Assembly (NCBI RefSeq): GCF_029167375.1
Contig: NZ_JARFTP010000035.1
Coordinates: 1-43,107 of the forward strand
From: Tsukamurella sp. 8F
GTDB taxonomy: Bacteria; Actinomycetota; Actinomycetes; Mycobacteriales; Mycobacteriaceae
Direction of reading: 5' to 3'
DNA: 43,107 nt
Position numbers and translations under genes: made by a program. The notes beneath the pieces were generated by a model, which saw only the letters and a list, made by a program, of their open reading frames with translations, did not search any database and was not told the DNA's origin. Below are positions 31,376-39,752 of this stretch, piece after piece; position 1 is the stretch's first letter; the number at the start of each line of letters is the position of its first letter.

Positions 31376-33418
31376 CTACTGCGGTGCGGCCACGCTGTTC
31401 TCGGGACGGAGCATCGGCAGGTCGAGTGCGGTGTCGGGGATCCCGAACGCGTCGACCAGGGTTTCGGCCAACGGACGGGCGGCGCCGCACAGCTCGTTGA
31501 CGCCACGCCGCACCGCCTTGGCGCGCTCCACCGAGATGTGCCGGTGCATGAGGTACCAGCCCAGGTCCCGTTCGAGCAGCGAGTAGACGTACAGGTTGCG
31601 CATCATCTTGAGCGTCTCGCGGGTGGGCCGGTCGGTGACGTCCGTGATCGCATCGACGATCGCCTCCAGCACGATCCGCTCGATATGCGACTCGCCCACC
31701 TTGATCAGGTGATCCTGCGTCTCGGTGAAGACCTCCAGCGCGTCCGCGTCCTCCTCCTTGGCACGCCGCATGCGGGCGGCCGCCGTTCGGAGCAGGTGGT
31801 TCTCGCGGTTCCGCAGCAGGCGCAGCTGGGTACCGGGGTGCGTGAGGTCGCTCTGCTCGGTGTCCTCGTCGGAATCGTCGAGGAGCGTCTGCACCACCTG
31901 CCGGGCCGCGGTCTTCTCCAGCGCGACGTCGCGGGCCATCGACGCCACGAACCGGACCCAGCCGACCGCGGTCAGGCCCTGCACGTCCTCGGCGTACGCC
32001 GTGAGCTGCTCCTTGGCGACGAGCTGCGTGAGCACCAGGTTGTCGCCCTCGAACGTGGTGAACACGTCGATGTCGCCGCGCAACAGCGGGAGTCGGTTCT
32101 CGGACAGGTACCCCGCGCCGCCGCACGCCTCGCGAGCCTCGGAGATCGCGTCCGAAGCCAGCCGGGTGTGGCCCGCCTTGATGGCGGCGGCCTTGCCCTC
32201 GATCTCGCGCGCGTAGTCGGGGTCCGTGTCGCCGTCGCCGGACTGCAGCTCGTGCAGCTCGGCGGTGAGCTCGTTCTGCGCGATCGCGAACGCGTAGGCG
32301 CGGGCGACCAGGGGTAGCAGCCGGCGCTGGTGGGTGCGGTAGTCCAGCAGCAGCTGTTCGCCGGGCTCGTCGGGCGCGGAGAACTGGCGCCGGAGCAGCG
32401 CGTACTTCACCGCGATGGTCAGGCCCAGGCGGCCCGCAGCCCCGGCCGAGGCGCCGACGGTGACGCGCCCGCGCACCAGGGTGCCCAGCATCGTGAAGAA
32501 GCGCCGATTGTCGGACTCGATGGAGCTCGTGTACGTGCCGTCCTCGGCGACGTCGCCGTAACGGTTCAGCAGCTCGGCGCGCGGGATGCGTACGTGGTCG
32601 AAGACGATGCGGCCGTTGTCGACGCCCGGCAGGCCGCCCTTGTAGCCGCAGTCCGATGTGGTGACGCCCGGCAGATCCTCACCGTTCTCGTCACGGATCG
32701 GCACGACGAAGCAGTGCACGCCGCGTGATTCCGGCTCCTCGCCGGGACCGGCGGTGATCAGCTGCGCGAACACCGCGGCCCAGCGCGCGTGCTGACCGGC
32801 ACCACCGATGTAGTCCTTGCGCGCCGACGGCGTGGGCGAGTGGATCTCGAACGCGCCCGACTCCGGAATGTAGGTCGCGGTCGTCTCCAGGTTCTGCACG
32901 TTGGAGCCGTGGCCGCTCTCGGTCATGGCGAAGCAGCCGACGACATCGAGGTCGATCAGGCCGCGGACGTACTGGTCGTGATGGTGCGCGGTGCCGAGAT
33001 TCTCGACCGCGCCGCCGAACAGGCCCCACTGGACGCCGGCCTTGACCATCAGCGACAGGTCGCCGTAGCCGAGCGTCTCGATGGCGGTGATCGCCCCGCC
33101 GACGTCGCCGGTGCCGCCATGCTCTGTACGGAAACCATCCGCCGGGAAGCCAAGGGGCACCATGGCTTTCATCTGATCGAGCATGAGTGCCCGATACTCG
33201 TCGAGGGAGAGGCCCGCCTTGGGGACGAGAGCCTGCTCCTGGATCTGATTGCGGACGGTGTCCCGCTTCGCTGCCCAGCGCCCGTCCAGGACCCCGCGAA
33301 GCGATGCCGCGAGCTCCGGCCCGGGTTCGGGGCGCGGGTGTCGGCGCCCGGACTCCTCGCCGGTGGGCTCCGTCTCGGTGGAGGTCTCGGCGGTCGACGA
33401 CGCTGTCTCTTCGCTCAT
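31376..33418 (-). CDS. Acyl-CoA oxidase/dehydrogenase family protein
   Basis: A 680-residue flavoprotein, larger than typical acyl-CoA dehydrogenases (380-400) and the size of acyl-CoA oxidases. CFAMTESGHGSNVQNLETTA is the oxidase-type flavin/substrate loop, YKGGLPGVDNGRIVFDHVRI the middle domain, EACGGAGYLSENRLP and FTTFEGDN the helical domain with the oxidase signature EGDN. A C-terminal helical domain of about 180 residues follows. It would form trans-2-enoyl-CoA, passing electrons to O2 if a true oxidase. The N-terminal 35 residues are a Thr/Glu-rich tail. TACGGT ends 6 nt before the ATG at 33418, so it is probably leaderless. Confidence 0.9.
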   Translation of the reverse strand: MSEETASSTAETSTETEPTGEESGRRHPRPEPGPELAASLRGVLDGRWAAKRDTVRNQIQEQALVPKAGLSLDEYRALMLDQMKAMVPLGFPADGFRTEHGGTGDVGGAITAIETLGYGDLSLMVKAGVQWGLFGGAVENLGTAHHHDQYVRGLIDLDVVGCFAMTESGHGSNVQNLETTATYIPESGAFEIHSPTPSARKDYIGGAGQHARWAAVFAQLITAGPGEEPESRGVHCFVVPIRDENGEDLPGVTTSDCGYKGGLPGVDNGRIVFDHVRIPRAELLNRYGDVAEDGTYTSSIESDNRRFFTMLGTLVRGRVTVGASAGAAGRLGLTIAVKYALLRRQFSAPDEPGEQLLLDYRTHQRRLLPLVARAYAFAIAQNELTAELHELQSGDGDTDPDYAREIEGKAAAIKAGHTRLASDAISEAREACGGAGYLSENRLPLLRGDIDVFTTFEGDNLVLTQLVAKEQLTAYAEDVQGLTAVGWVRFVASMARDVALEKTAARQVVQTLLDDSDEDTEQSDLTHPGTQLRLLRNRENHLLRTAAARMRRAKEEDADALEVFTETQDHLIKVGESHIERIVLEAIVDAITDVTDRPTRETLKMMRNLYVYSLLERDLGWYLMHRHISVERAKAVRRGVNELCGAARPLAETLVDAFGIPDTALDLPMLRPENSVAAPQ

Positions 33419-33424
33419 GCGCCT

Positions 33425-33430
33425 ACCGTA
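33425..33430 (-). promoter_or_regulatory. Leaderless -10 of the acyl-CoA oxidase gene (TACGGT)
   Basis: TACGGT on the minus strand lies 6 nt before the ATG at 33418, identical in sequence and spacing to the box of the Nudix gene. Confidence 0.5.
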
Positions 33431-33485
33431 CCGGCGCATGCGCCGGATCCGGGCTCGGCTCCACTGCACGGGGTGCGGAGGACGC

Positions 33486-33491
33486 TACGCT
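33486..33491 (+). promoter_or_regulatory. Probable -10 of the CYTH gene (TACGCT)
   Basis: TACGCT lies 26 nt before the ATG and TTGGGAG forms a ribosome site 4 nt before it, so this mRNA has a short leader. Confidence 0.35.
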
Positions 33492-33517
33492 GGTCGGACG
33501 CACAGTTGGGAGCGACG

Positions 33518-34171
33518 ATGTCCGACGAGTATGCAGATCTCGGTGACTTCGAGTACGAACGGAAGTTCGTGCTGGAAGATGTCCCGGCGGCCGCGGCGCA
33601 GGACCCGACACCTGCGTTGCTCGTACAGGCCTACCTGTTCGCGTCCGACGGTTACGCGGTCCGCGTCCGCATCCAGGCGCCCGCAGCCGCGCTCGCGGTC
33701 GGCGCGATCACGCCTGCCGAGCTGGACCCCGCCGCCCTGATCGACGCGATCGGGGATTCCGCGGACCTCGCGACGATGGGCGCGAAGGGCCCGGCGGCGG
33801 GCGGAACGCGCTACGAGGCGGAGCGCGAGATCGATCCGCTGGTCGCGGGCCAGATCATCCGGCGCAGTGAGCACGTGGTCGCCAAGCGACGGTTCGCGAT
33901 GTGGCTCGGCGACGACGGGTGGGTCGTCGACGAATTCCTCGGCGCGGACGCGCCGCTCGTGGTCGCCGAGGTCGAGCGGGGCGGCCCGGTCACCGATCTC
34001 GCCATCCCGGACTTCTGCGTCACGGAGGTCTCCGAGGACGACCGCTTCCGGAACGAGTCCCTCGCCTATGCGCCGTATTCGGGATGGCGGGAGCGTTTCG
34101 AACGCGAACTCGCCGTAACCGGTCCGCAGTTCGTACACACGTTGGGGCAGAACCGGATCGGCCCGGCGTAG
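33518..34171 (+). CDS. CYTH domain protein
   Basis: A 217-residue CYTH (CyaB/thiamine triphosphatase) fold. The signature ExExK is Glu12-Tyr-Glu14-Arg-Lys16 in DFEYERKFVLED. Further basic and acidic strand residues occur in YAVRVRIQAP, AEREID, VAKRRFAMW and VVAEVERGGPV, forming the tunnel that binds triphosphate and metal. Such proteins hydrolyse inorganic tripolyphosphate or thiamine triphosphate. The substrate here is not known. It is divergent from the acyl-CoA oxidase gene with a 99-bp gap. Confidence 0.9.
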   Translation: MSDEYADLGDFEYERKFVLEDVPAAAAQDPTPALLVQAYLFASDGYAVRVRIQAPAAALAVGAITPAELDPAALIDAIGDSADLATMGAKGPAAGGTRYEAEREIDPLVAGQIIRRSEHVVAKRRFAMWLGDDGWVVDEFLGADAPLVVAEVERGGPVTDLAIPDFCVTEVSEDDRFRNESLAYAPYSGWRERFERELAVTGPQFVHTLGQNRIGPA

Positions 34172-34339
34172 TGACCTGTGCGCCGCTCGTCGAGCGCTCG
34201 GGGCACATCTCGGGAATGATCGGAAGCGGCCTCCGGCCACCGTCGCTCTGCGGCGGTCAGGGGCGGGGCCGGTTCGCCGACGACGTCGTGCCGGTCGCCG
34301 TCCGGTGGGTACCTGTCCTCGTCGCCCCGAACGTCGCTC

Positions 34340-34345
34340 TATTCT
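34340..34345 (+). promoter_or_regulatory. Probable -10 of the GAF-ANTAR gene (TATTCT)
   Basis: TATTCT in an otherwise G+C-rich 216-bp gap fits a -10; the mRNA leader would be about 35 nt and includes a GAAAGG ribosome site 9 nt before the GTG. Confidence 0.4.
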
Positions 34346-34387
34346 GAGAGGGCGCCGACTCCGGCGCAGGACGAAAGGTGCGGCGCT

Positions 34388-35167
34388 GTGGGCGAGGTCG
34401 GTATTGCGGACGGTGCGAGCGCGGACGGTACGGATGCCGCGGGCGTGAAGATCGAGGGCTCGGACGCGCAGGGGGTCGACATCGACACGCTGCTCAGCTC
34501 GATGACCGATATCGCCCGCGACATCTCGCGCGCCCCCGGAGTCGAGGAGACCCTCGCGAGCGTGACCCAGGCGTGCATCGACCTCATCCCCGTGGTCACG
34601 GCCGCGTCGATCCTCAGCGTCGAGGGGCCCGAGACCTACGTGTCCCTCGCTCCGACCTCTGATCTCCCGCGTCGCCTGGACGAGCTGCAGAATCGCTTCC
34701 GGGAGGGGGCGTGCTGGGACGCGGCCACGGCCGATTCGGTGACCCGCTCGCCGCGCCTGCGCGACGAGTCCCGGTGGCCGCACTTCGCGCCTGCCGCGGT
34801 GCTGGAGGGCGTGGAGAGCATGCTGTCCTTCCGGCTGTTCACATTCGACAAGCGCGTCGCCGCGCTGAATCTGTTCGCCGACGTCCCGGACGCGTTCGGG
34901 AACGAGGAGGAGACCGTGGGCGGCATGCTTGCGACACACGCGGCGACTGCGATGATCGCCAACGATCGCCAGCTGCAGTTCCGCTCCGCGCTAGCGAGCC
35001 GCGACATCATCGGGCAGGCCAAGGGCATGCTGATGGAGCGCTTCGACGTGGACGCCGTGCGTGCGTTCGAGCTGCTCACGCAGCTGTCGAGCGAGCGCAA
35101 CACCCGGCTGGTGGAGATCGCCGAGCTCGTGGTCGAGAAGGGCTCGGCCCAGCGTCGGCGGTCCTGA
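34388..35167 (+). CDS. GAF and ANTAR domain protein
   Basis: A 259-residue regulator. Residues 1-32 are an acidic, disordered start. A GAF domain covers about 35-195, with the WDAATADSVTRSPRLRDESR loop and the VAALNLFAD strand. The ANTAR domain (about 202-250) reads SRDIIGQAKGMLMERFDVDA and RAFELLTQLSSERNTRLVEIA. ANTAR domains bind paired RNA hairpins and prevent transcription termination. The GAF domain senses an unknown signal. No obvious target hairpin pair is seen next to it. The convergent questin-oxidase-like gene ends 21 bp away. Confidence 0.92.
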   Translation: MGEVGIADGASADGTDAAGVKIEGSDAQGVDIDTLLSSMTDIARDISRAPGVEETLASVTQACIDLIPVVTAASILSVEGPETYVSLAPTSDLPRRLDELQNRFREGACWDAATADSVTRSPRLRDESRWPHFAPAAVLEGVESMLSFRLFTFDKRVAALNLFADVPDAFGNEEETVGGMLATHAATAMIANDRQLQFRSALASRDIIGQAKGMLMERFDVDAVRAFELLTQLSSERNTRLVEIAELVVEKGSAQRRRS

Positions 35168-35188
35168 CACGCGGCCGGGCGCCCGACG

Positions 35189-36205
35189 TCAGCCGGGCGG
35201 GATCCGCTCCGCCGCGACGGCGATCGCGGCCAGGGTCGCCCTGTCGCCGGTCCATGCGTACGCGTCGAGGGCGGTGTCGGCCAGTTTGATCACGTGCTCG
35301 TCGCCGTGTGCCGCAGCGCGCGCGAAGGCGTCATCGGCGGTCGCCTCCGCGGGGCGGTGCGGCCGCGCGTCGGGCGGGCCGTACGCGGCGTAGATCGCCG
35401 CGCTGGCGGACCAGCCGGCCGCGAAAGCATCGCCCCACATGCCCTCGGGGAGCGCGGGGAGGACCCGAAGGATCGCGCTGGGTGCGGTCGACGCGTGTAC
35501 CAGCATCACCGGATTGCCGTGCGCGCGTTCGGAATAGCGAGTCACCGAGGCTATGACGACGGCGCGCAGCCCGGCCATCGGATCGGGTGCCGGGGCGAGG
35601 GCTCGCTGCGCCTCGGGCCAACCTGCCAGGTGTGCCAGCTGTCCCAACCGGTCGCCGGCGCCGCCCCGCTGGTCCGGGATCGGCGGTACAGCGCCGAGCG
35701 CCTGTGCCGGAGTGAGGCTCCCGGCGGGGGCTGCGAGAGCGGGAACCTCGTGCCACCGCGCCGCCCAGTAACCGAGCGCGTCGGCGAGTTCCGTGATGCG
35801 CGGTGCCGACTCGCCATCGGCGAGGAGCGTGCGGACGGCGTGTCCCACGCGGATGACCCCGTGCGTCGCACCCGCTGCGACCCCGGGGAGCAGTCGGGGC
35901 CACCACCGTCCGAGCACATCCCGCCACGGGTTCTCCCGGAGCTCGGCGTCGAACAGTGCGAGCCATTCGGGGAACGCTGCCCGGTCGCCGAGCAGGTCCC
36001 GCCAGTCGGCCGGCACGCGACCCGCGGCAGGGGCGGGCATCAGGCGTCGGCGGTACGTGTCCAGCCACCTCTCGACGTCGTCGCCGTGACCCCGGCGGGC
36101 CAGGGATTCGGCCACCATCGGACCGTGGTTGCTGAGATATCCCTCGAATTCGGGTCCGGTGCGGTGGAGCCGGCGGTAGGCGTCGTCGAGTTCGTCGTCG
36201 GTCAT
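35189..36205 (-). CDS. Questin oxidase-like (DUF4243) protein
   Basis: A 338-residue protein with the questin oxidase/DUF4243 pattern: YRRLHRTGPEFEGYLSNHGP at the start, WRDVLGRWWPRLLPGVAAGA followed by THGVIRVGHAVRTL in the middle, and a histidine-containing AHGDEHVIKLADTALDAYAW near the end. The fungal member cleaves an anthraquinone ring by Baeyer-Villiger-type oxidation; bacterial members have no settled role. The ATG at 36205 was chosen; an in-frame TTG at 36220 is the alternative. It is a single leftward gene. Confidence 0.8.
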   Translation of the reverse strand: MTDDELDDAYRRLHRTGPEFEGYLSNHGPMVAESLARRGHGDDVERWLDTYRRRLMPAPAAGRVPADWRDLLGDRAAFPEWLALFDAELRENPWRDVLGRWWPRLLPGVAAGATHGVIRVGHAVRTLLADGESAPRITELADALGYWAARWHEVPALAAPAGSLTPAQALGAVPPIPDQRGGAGDRLGQLAHLAGWPEAQRALAPAPDPMAGLRAVVIASVTRYSERAHGNPVMLVHASTAPSAILRVLPALPEGMWGDAFAAGWSASAAIYAAYGPPDARPHRPAEATADDAFARAAAHGDEHVIKLADTALDAYAWTGDRATLAAIAVAAERIPPG

Positions 36206-36545
36206 GTGGCCAGCCAACAACCTCGAGAATGGTTCAGGTCAAGGGTAGGCGGCTCTCACCTGCACGTGGTATCTTCTCTAGCGCGCACTGAGACCACGGT
36301 GCGGGCGGTGCGAGTGCCTCGTGACCAGCCTGCCGTGGTGTGCGATTCCTTCATTCACCACCACGATCGGTGGTCGCTCGGTCTCGCGACGTCCACGCCG
36401 AGCGTTTCCCGGCCAGCGCAGACCTCGCCCGCGGCATATCGTCCCCTCTCTGACGGCCGCGGGCGATCCAAGGGCCCGGCCCGCGGCTTCCGTACGGACC
36501 GCGGGCCGGGATCCGCTGGGCCACCGGAGATTCCGGGGCCGAACG
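36206..36545. other. 340-bp region without a recognisable gene
   Basis: It lies between the starts/ends of two leftward genes. It holds TATCTT near 36269 (rightward -10-like), a small ACCACC/GGTGGT hairpin at 36357-36374, and the strong hairpin at 36475-36510. The open frames crossing it on both strands are Arg/Pro-rich and read as antisense shadows. A small RNA is possible but unproven. Confidence 0.5.
36475..36510 (-). terminator. Strong hairpin terminator after the carboxylesterase gene
   Basis: CCCGGCCCGCGG and CCGCGGGCCGGG form a perfect 12-bp stem. The 12-nt loop contains the palindrome TCCGTACGGA. It begins 35 nt downstream of the esterase stop on the minus strand. Confidence 0.65.
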
Positions 36546-38126
36546 TCACCCCTGGATCGCGGGTGCGTCGGCGCTGCGGTGCTCGGACGCGTCCGCGCCC
36601 TGCCAGGCCCGACGGTGTGCGGCATCGGGGTCGTACTCGACGCGCGTGCGCCGGTCGATGATCAGGGTCGCGCGGCGCTCCGCGTCGTATCGCGGCCACT
36701 GCGATGCGGGGGAGCCGGTGCGCGCGAAGGAGATCCAGTCCGACTGCATACGGTCGGTGATGTCGATGGCGGCCCGCTGGTCGCCCAGTGCCGCCACCGT
36801 CCTGCCGAACAGGCCGCGGTACACGCCGAACACGGCCAGCAGCTCGGTCGCGTGCGTTGCGCCGAAACCGCTCAGCAGCAGTGGCTTCGGCGCGAAATCG
36901 AAGCGGTAGAAGTACACCGGCGCGTGCAGCGCGTGCGCCTCCGCGATGCGCAGGGACGGCGCCCAGAAGAGCAGGTCCCCGAGGATCCGGATCCGGCCGC
37001 GGTCGCCGGGCATGTCCTTGTAGCCGCCCACGATCCGCTCGGTCGCGACATCGTCGAAATCCGACAGCATCCGGGCGACGCCCCGGTCCGACGGCGGTTT
37101 GCCCGCCGGGGGCTTGGTGAACATCGTGCCTTCGTCCCGATTCGTGCCGATGATGAGCGGCACCTTGTGTCCCCGGCCCGCGGCGATGGTCTCGGCCGGG
37201 TCCCGGGGGAGGTAGTCACCGTCGACGGTGGGCCCGAAGGGAACCGCACTCGCGTCCTCCCGTTCCGCGCTCGACATGAGCCGCTGGCCGGCCCTGCCGA
37301 GCTGCGCGGGCGCCGCGGCGTCGAGCAACTCCGGCACCGGGCCGGACGCGACCGAGCCCGGTGCGGTGGAACCCGACTCGCGCATGCTCTCGCGCAGGAT
37401 CTCGACGAACTTCTCGGCCCACGAGCGCGAACGCTCCTGGGGCACGGTCATCGTCGGTGCCGAGCTCTCGGCGACGGCGCGGTGGAACAGCCCGGCCGCG
37501 GCCGGCGTCGCGAGCAGGGTGGTGACGGCGTTGCCGCCCGCGCTCTCGCCGAAGACGGTGACGTTGTCCGGGTCGCCGCCGAAGGCGGCGATGTTGCGCT
37601 GGACCCACTCGAGCGCGGCGACCTGGTCGCGCAGACCGAGATTCGAGTCGAACCGGCGATCCGCCGTGGAGAATCCCGACAGGTCGAGGTAGCCCAGCGC
37701 GCCGAGCCGGTAGTTGATCGACACGAACACGACGTCGCCGCGCTCGACGAGGGAGAAGCCGTGATAGATCGCCTGTGCCGAGCTGCCCAGGATGTACGCG
37801 CCGCCGTGGATGAAGACCATGACGGGACGCGGGCCACCGGGGCGGCGCGGCGCGACGACGTTGAGGGTCAGGCAGTCCTCGTCGATCTCCTGGTACGAGC
37901 GGATCCCGGTGCGCAGTGCGCTCTTGGCCTGCGGTGCAGCAGGGCCGAACTCCTCGGCCGGGCGCACCTGCGTCCACGGCTCCACGGGCTGTGGCGCCCG
38001 CCAGCGCAGCGGGCCCACGGGTGGCGCCGCGAACGGGATGCCGCGCCAGCTGTGGGTCGAGCCGGTGACGATGCCCTGGACTGGGCCCTCAGCGGTCTCG
38101 ACTATCGGTCCGGGTTCACTCACCAT
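36546..38126 (-). CDS. Type-B carboxylesterase
   Basis: A 526-residue alpha/beta hydrolase of the carboxylesterase/cholinesterase group. It shows WRGIPFAAPPVGPLRW, EDCLTLNVVAP, the oxyanion HGGA (107-110) and the nucleophile Ser195 in VTVFGESAGGNAV. The later GTNRDEGTMF carries the catalytic acid and the ATHATELLAVFG region the histidine. There is no signal peptide, so it is probably cytoplasmic. It hydrolyses carboxylic esters; a lipid ester is suggested by its 11-bp overlap with the wax-ester synthase gene upstream. Confidence 0.93.
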   Translation of the reverse strand: MVSEPGPIVETAEGPVQGIVTGSTHSWRGIPFAAPPVGPLRWRAPQPVEPWTQVRPAEEFGPAAPQAKSALRTGIRSYQEIDEDCLTLNVVAPRRPGGPRPVMVFIHGGAYILGSSAQAIYHGFSLVERGDVVFVSINYRLGALGYLDLSGFSTADRRFDSNLGLRDQVAALEWVQRNIAAFGGDPDNVTVFGESAGGNAVTTLLATPAAAGLFHRAVAESSAPTMTVPQERSRSWAEKFVEILRESMRESGSTAPGSVASGPVPELLDAAAPAQLGRAGQRLMSSAEREDASAVPFGPTVDGDYLPRDPAETIAAGRGHKVPLIIGTNRDEGTMFTKPPAGKPPSDRGVARMLSDFDDVATERIVGGYKDMPGDRGRIRILGDLLFWAPSLRIAEAHALHAPVYFYRFDFAPKPLLLSGFGATHATELLAVFGVYRGLFGRTVAALGDQRAAIDITDRMQSDWISFARTGSPASQWPRYDAERRATLIIDRRTRVEYDPDAAHRRAWQGADASEHRSADAPAIQG

Positions 38127-39606
38127 CTTCTGGCTCCTTCGCTACACGTCCATCGTCCGTGCGACTCTCGAGAGTTTCCTGGTCGATCCCTGTCAGCAGC
38201 GTGGCGATCTCCTCCTGGAATCCCTGCACGATAGGCCACGGATCGGGTACCTGCTTCTTGTCCGCGATCACCCCGATGCCGAGGTTCCCGTCGGACGAGA
38301 ACACCGTCACGTTGAGCCCGGCGCCGTGGAAGACGGGACCGAGCGGGTACATCGACTCGATCCTCGCGCCCAGGAAGTAGAGCGGGAAGTCGGGGCCGGG
38401 CACGTTGGAGACCACGAGGTTGTAGATCGCGGGGTGCAGGGAGGCGAGGTTGCGGTCGCCGTACACCTTCGCGGCGGTCGACAGGATCGCCGCGGGGGCG
38501 AACTGGGCCCACGACCGCAGGATGTTGGAGTCGATCTCGCTATGGTGGTCCTTCGCCGTCGCGGCGCGCTCACGGATCGCCTCGAGCCGCGCGGCCGGGT
38601 CGCCGATCTCCGTCGCCAGGCGCAGGAACATACCGGTTACCTTGTTGGTGCCGGACACCATGACGTCCATCTCCTCGGCCGCGTGCACCGACACCGGGAT
38701 CATGCTCACCAGAGACTGCTCGGGCAGCTCGTCCCGCGCCCCCAGGTACTCGCGCAGCGCGCCCGAGACGGCGGCCAGCACCACGTCGTTGAGTTTGACC
38801 CCGAAGTGGTCCTTGACGCGCTTGACATCCGCGAGGGGCACCTGCGCGAACGCGATGGACCGGTGCGGGCCGATGGTCGCGTTGAACACCGTCCGCGGCG
38901 CGCTGAACGGTGCGGGCATGGCCTCGCCCCGGCGGGCGCGCTGCACCCAGCGCAGCGGGACGGCAGCCGTGCGGGGGAGTAGTGACACCAGCGACAGGGG
39001 CCGCCTCACCACGTTGAGCGCACCCTCTGCGGCGAGCTCCAGTACGGGTGCGCGGCCCGCGCTCTTCCGCATCAGGGCCGGGTCGAGCTCCGGTGGCTCG
39101 GGTGTGAGCGAGCAGAGCTGCGCCATCAGTCCCGCGCCCGTCACACCGTCGACGCCCGCGTGGTGCATCCGGACCAGCACGCCGATCCGGTCGTTCCCCA
39201 CGCCGTCACCGCCCCCGTTCTGTGGTGCCAGCCCTTCCATCACCCACATCTCCCATAGGGGACGCCCGCGGTCGAGCGGCAGGCCGGAGATGTGCGCGCA
39301 CAGTTCCGCCAGCTCCCGCTCGCCGCCCGGCGCGGGCACGGCGACGCGGTGCACGTGCGCCTCGATGTCGAACTCGGTGTCCTCGACCCACACGGGGTGG
39401 TCGAGGTTCACGACCGACGAGTGCAGTCGCCGCCGGAACTGCGGCATGGCCTGGATCCGGCGTGCGAGCTCGGCGCGTAGGTCCTCGAAGCGGTAGCCGC
39501 CGGCCACAGTGGCCGGATCCAGTTCGATGATCCCGGACACGTTCATCAGCTGCGAACGGGACTCGAGGTAGAGGAAGCTGGCGTCGAGTCCGCTCAATCG
39601 GTCCAT
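38116..39606 (-). CDS. Wax ester synthase/diacylglycerol acyltransferase (WS/DGAT)
   Basis: A 496-residue WS/DGAT enzyme that acylates diacylglycerol or fatty alcohols from acyl-CoA, forming storage lipid. The start [13 protein letters not shown], the [17 protein letters not shown] motif, the catalytic HHxxxDG (148-154, MHHAGVDGV), the [17 protein letters not shown] helix and the [20 protein letters not shown] pair are all diagnostic. Mycobacteriales carry many such genes (Tgs). It is probably leaderless, with TATAAC 6 nt before the ATG. It overlaps the carboxylesterase start by 11 bp, so synthesis and hydrolysis enzymes are co-produced. It is divergent from hemL. Confidence 0.95.
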   Translation of the reverse strand: MDRLSGLDASFLYLESRSQLMNVSGIIELDPATVAGGYRFEDLRAELARRIQAMPQFRRRLHSSVVNLDHPVWVEDTEFDIEAHVHRVAVPAPGGERELAELCAHISGLPLDRGRPLWEMWVMEGLAPQNGGGDGVGNDRIGVLVRMHHAGVDGVTGAGLMAQLCSLTPEPPELDPALMRKSAGRAPVLELAAEGALNVVRRPLSLVSLLPRTAAVPLRWVQRARRGEAMPAPFSAPRTVFNATIGPHRSIAFAQVPLADVKRVKDHFGVKLNDVVLAAVSGALREYLGARDELPEQSLVSMIPVSVHAAEEMDVMVSGTNKVTGMFLRLATEIGDPAARLEAIRERAATAKDHHSEIDSNILRSWAQFAPAAILSTAAKVYGDRNLASLHPAIYNLVVSNVPGPDFPLYFLGARIESMYPLGPVFHGAGLNVTVFSSDGNLGIGVIADKKQVPDPWPIVQGFQEEIATLLTGIDQETLESRTDDGRVAKEPEDGE

Positions 39607-39612
39607 TGCTCA

Positions 39613-39618
39613 GTTATA
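39613..39618 (-). promoter_or_regulatory. Leaderless -10 of the WS/DGAT gene (TATAAC)
   Basis: TATAAC on the minus strand ends 6 nt before the ATG at 39606. Confidence 0.5.
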
Positions 39619-39717
39619 CGTCGCGCGGGCCGCCTGATAGTGGACCTGCGCGTCCCCACGGAGCCGCGCCTGTGAGATCCCTGCCGGAGGAACCGGTCAC
39701 TCCACTACACCCTGTCG

Positions 39718-39745
39718 TTGACGGGCGCGATGGTTTTGGGACACT
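39718..39745 (+). promoter_or_regulatory. Promoter of hemL
   Basis: TTGACG (39718-39723), a 16-bp spacer and GACACT (39740-39745) lead to a GTG 7 nt further on at 39753. This is the best-formed two-box promoter in the window and implies a leaderless hemL mRNA. Confidence 0.55.
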
Positions 39746-39752
39746 GGAGACC

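Noticed and set aside
31538-32317. Rightward 259-codon frame inside the acyl-CoA oxidase gene
   Set aside because: Antisense shadow; the opposite strand has full family motifs.
32789-33517. N-terminal extension of the CYTH frame
   Set aside because: The region is the antisense of the acyl-CoA oxidase 5' end; the CYTH signature lies just after the ATG at 33518.
36321-38234. Rightward 637-codon open frame over the gap and the esterase gene
   Set aside because: It is antisense to a clear carboxylesterase, Arg/Gly/Asp-rich with no motif. Long antisense frames are expected at this base composition.
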